From Patescibacteria group bacterium (GTDB lineage Bacteria; Patescibacteriota; Minisyncoccia; Phycocordibacterales; XYD1-FULL-46-19), in NCBI GenBank assembly GCA_030917625.1, contig JAUPUJ010000035.1:1-6211 (forward strand): 6,211 nucleotides of DNA, in the 5' to 3' direction. Shown here in pieces: positions 5,819-6,211 of this stretch (position 1 is the first letter of the stretch; every line of letters starts with the position of its first letter). The notes under the pieces are model-generated. The model was not told where the DNA came from. It searched no databases and saw only the letters and a program-made list of their open reading frames with translations. A program made the position numbers and the translations under genes.

Positions 5819-5933
5819 GGTGCATGTCAGGCTCGTTTTATCCAAAAGTCGACCGCAGATTACTCCTAATTTTAAGTCTGTTGGGGATAGTGTTTAGAGT
5901 TTGCGCTTTAGAGAAATTGATTTGCTTCTTAGC

Positions 5934-5962
5934 TTTAGACCCAAGAAGATAATTGCTATATT
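5934..5962 (+). promoter_or_regulatory. Possible proximal promoter for the secreted-protein gene
   Basis: TTTAGA (5934-5939, 4 of 6 matches), a 17-bp spacer and TATATT (5957-5962, 5 of 6) would start transcription near 5969, with a 25-nt A+T-rich leader. A second -10-like TATAAC (5978-5983) would place the start near 5990, almost leaderless, but lacks a -35 at normal spacing. Neither is strong. Confidence 0.3.
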
Positions 5963-5993
5963 ATTCAATTTTACTCTTATAACCAAAAAATAT

Positions 5994-6211
5994 ATGAAAA
6001 ATAATACAGATTATTTAAAAGTATCATCTCTCTACTTAACAACCACAGCTTTTATAGTGGCTGTTATTTTCACGATTAGTTTACCTGTTTTATCTTATGC
6101 CGCTAGTTATGCTTATGTACATAGTTCAGGTGAAGTTAGAATGGTGACCGCAGATAATTACATGGAAGCAATTGCAACTGCGCCTAATATTGCAGAGCGT
6201 AGTGGAGATTT
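5994..6211 (+). CDS. Small secreted or membrane-anchored protein, N-terminal part (3' end outside window)
   Basis: The frame opens at the ATG at 5994 and stays open for 72 codons to the window edge. Residues 1-9 are polar with Lys2 and Lys9. A hydrophobic stretch (about 12-33) follows, then SYAA (34-37), which fits signal peptidase cleavage after Ala36 or Ala37; the segment could instead be an uncleaved anchor. The mature part begins SYAYVHSSGEVRMV, then a short region ADNYMEAIATAPNIAERSGD. The pattern of a Tyr-Val-x-x-Ser-Gly strand followed by an Ala-rich helix and a PNI..RSG turn resembles small exported proteins I associate with Patescibacteria, but I cannot name a family or function. The start is supported by the signal-like N-terminus and A-rich codons typical of this genome. 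There is no Shine-Dalgarno, only an A-run upstream. The stop is not visible, so the total length is unknown. Confidence 0.8.
   Translation, partial: MKNNTDYLKVSSLYLTTTAFIVAVIFTISLPVLSYAASYAYVHSSGEVRMVTADNYMEAIATAPNIAERSGD

Larger units (their letters stand above)
5759..5993 (+). other. Long unassigned intergenic stretch: possible long leader or small RNA
   Basis: About 235 bp without a convincing gene. It holds an 8-bp perfect stem (5782-5789 with 5811-5818, 21-nt loop), a weaker stem-loop around CAGATTA (5853-5859) and TAAGTCTG, a TTGGG/CCCAA pairing (5881-5885 with 5940-5944), and TTTAGA repeated at 5893, 5907 and 5934. The middle (about 5819-5860) looks less A+T-rich than ordinary spacer. 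A 42-codon frame (5824-5952) is open but has no ribosome site. I checked both strands for tRNA, tmRNA, 6S, SRP and RNase P landmarks and saw none. Confidence 0.35.

Noticed and set aside
5819..5880. SRP-RNA-like GTCAGG or tRNA T-loop-like sequence
   Set aside because: The SRP tetraloop and GGAAG-type motif are absent, and no acceptor stem, T-loop or CCA-end arrangement can be built on either strand.
1..6211. Alternative genetic code (TGA as glycine) seen in some Patescibacteria
   Set aside because: All complete genes read through without internal TGA and keep their family motifs, so the standard code suffices.
1..6211. CRISPR array, insertion sequence, integrase or toxin-antitoxin genes
   Set aside because: No spaced direct repeats of suitable length, no terminal inverted repeats and no matching protein motifs were seen.

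Overview
The window is A+T-rich, with compact genes, intergenic gaps of 1 to 40 bp inside the main gene run, and almost no Shine-Dalgarno sequences. Together with the style of the membrane proteins, a stand-alone tRNA-binding domain and a VKOR-type disulfide enzyme, this suggests a member of the Candidatus Patescibacteria (CPR). That assignment is an inference, since no rRNA or marker phylogeny is available here. All six complete genes end in TAA or TAG and none contains an internal TGA, so the standard bacterial code reads everything.

Layout. (1) 1-110, minus: the N-terminus of a membrane-anchored protein that could be a DsbA/thioredoxin-like protein, with a good promoter at 149-177. (2) 221-625, plus: a four-helix DoxX-like membrane protein, ending 1 bp from the gene run that points toward it. 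(3) 627-5673, minus: five genes in one direction, in transcription order a BaiN/HI0933-type flavoprotein, oligoendopeptidase F (pepF), a VKOR-family membrane protein with a long extra membrane domain, the t6A enzyme tsaC, and a small MetRS-beta/Trbp111-type tRNA-binding protein. (4) 5674-5993: a 320-bp intergenic region with overlapping back-to-back promoters, a 10-bp palindrome, a terminator-like hairpin in the flavoprotein leader, and a long unexplained stretch before the next gene. (5) 5994-6211, plus: the start of a small secreted or membrane-anchored protein, cut by the window edge.

How the genes fit together. The last two genes of the run concern tRNA (t6A37 synthesis and tRNA binding). 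pepF degrades peptides in the cytoplasm. VKOR, the DoxX-like protein and the possible DsbA-like protein would form a small envelope thiol-redox group if the last identification is right. The flavoprotein adds a cytoplasmic redox enzyme of unsettled role.

The most interesting points are the C-terminal five-helix extension on VKOR, the VKOR start region (a perfect extended -10 that would give a nearly leaderless mRNA, beside an AGGAGG too far upstream to serve the start codon), and the symmetric divergent promoter region at 5705-5776. I found no convincing wholly new defence or mobile system, no CRISPR array, no tRNA or rRNA gene and no insertion sequence.
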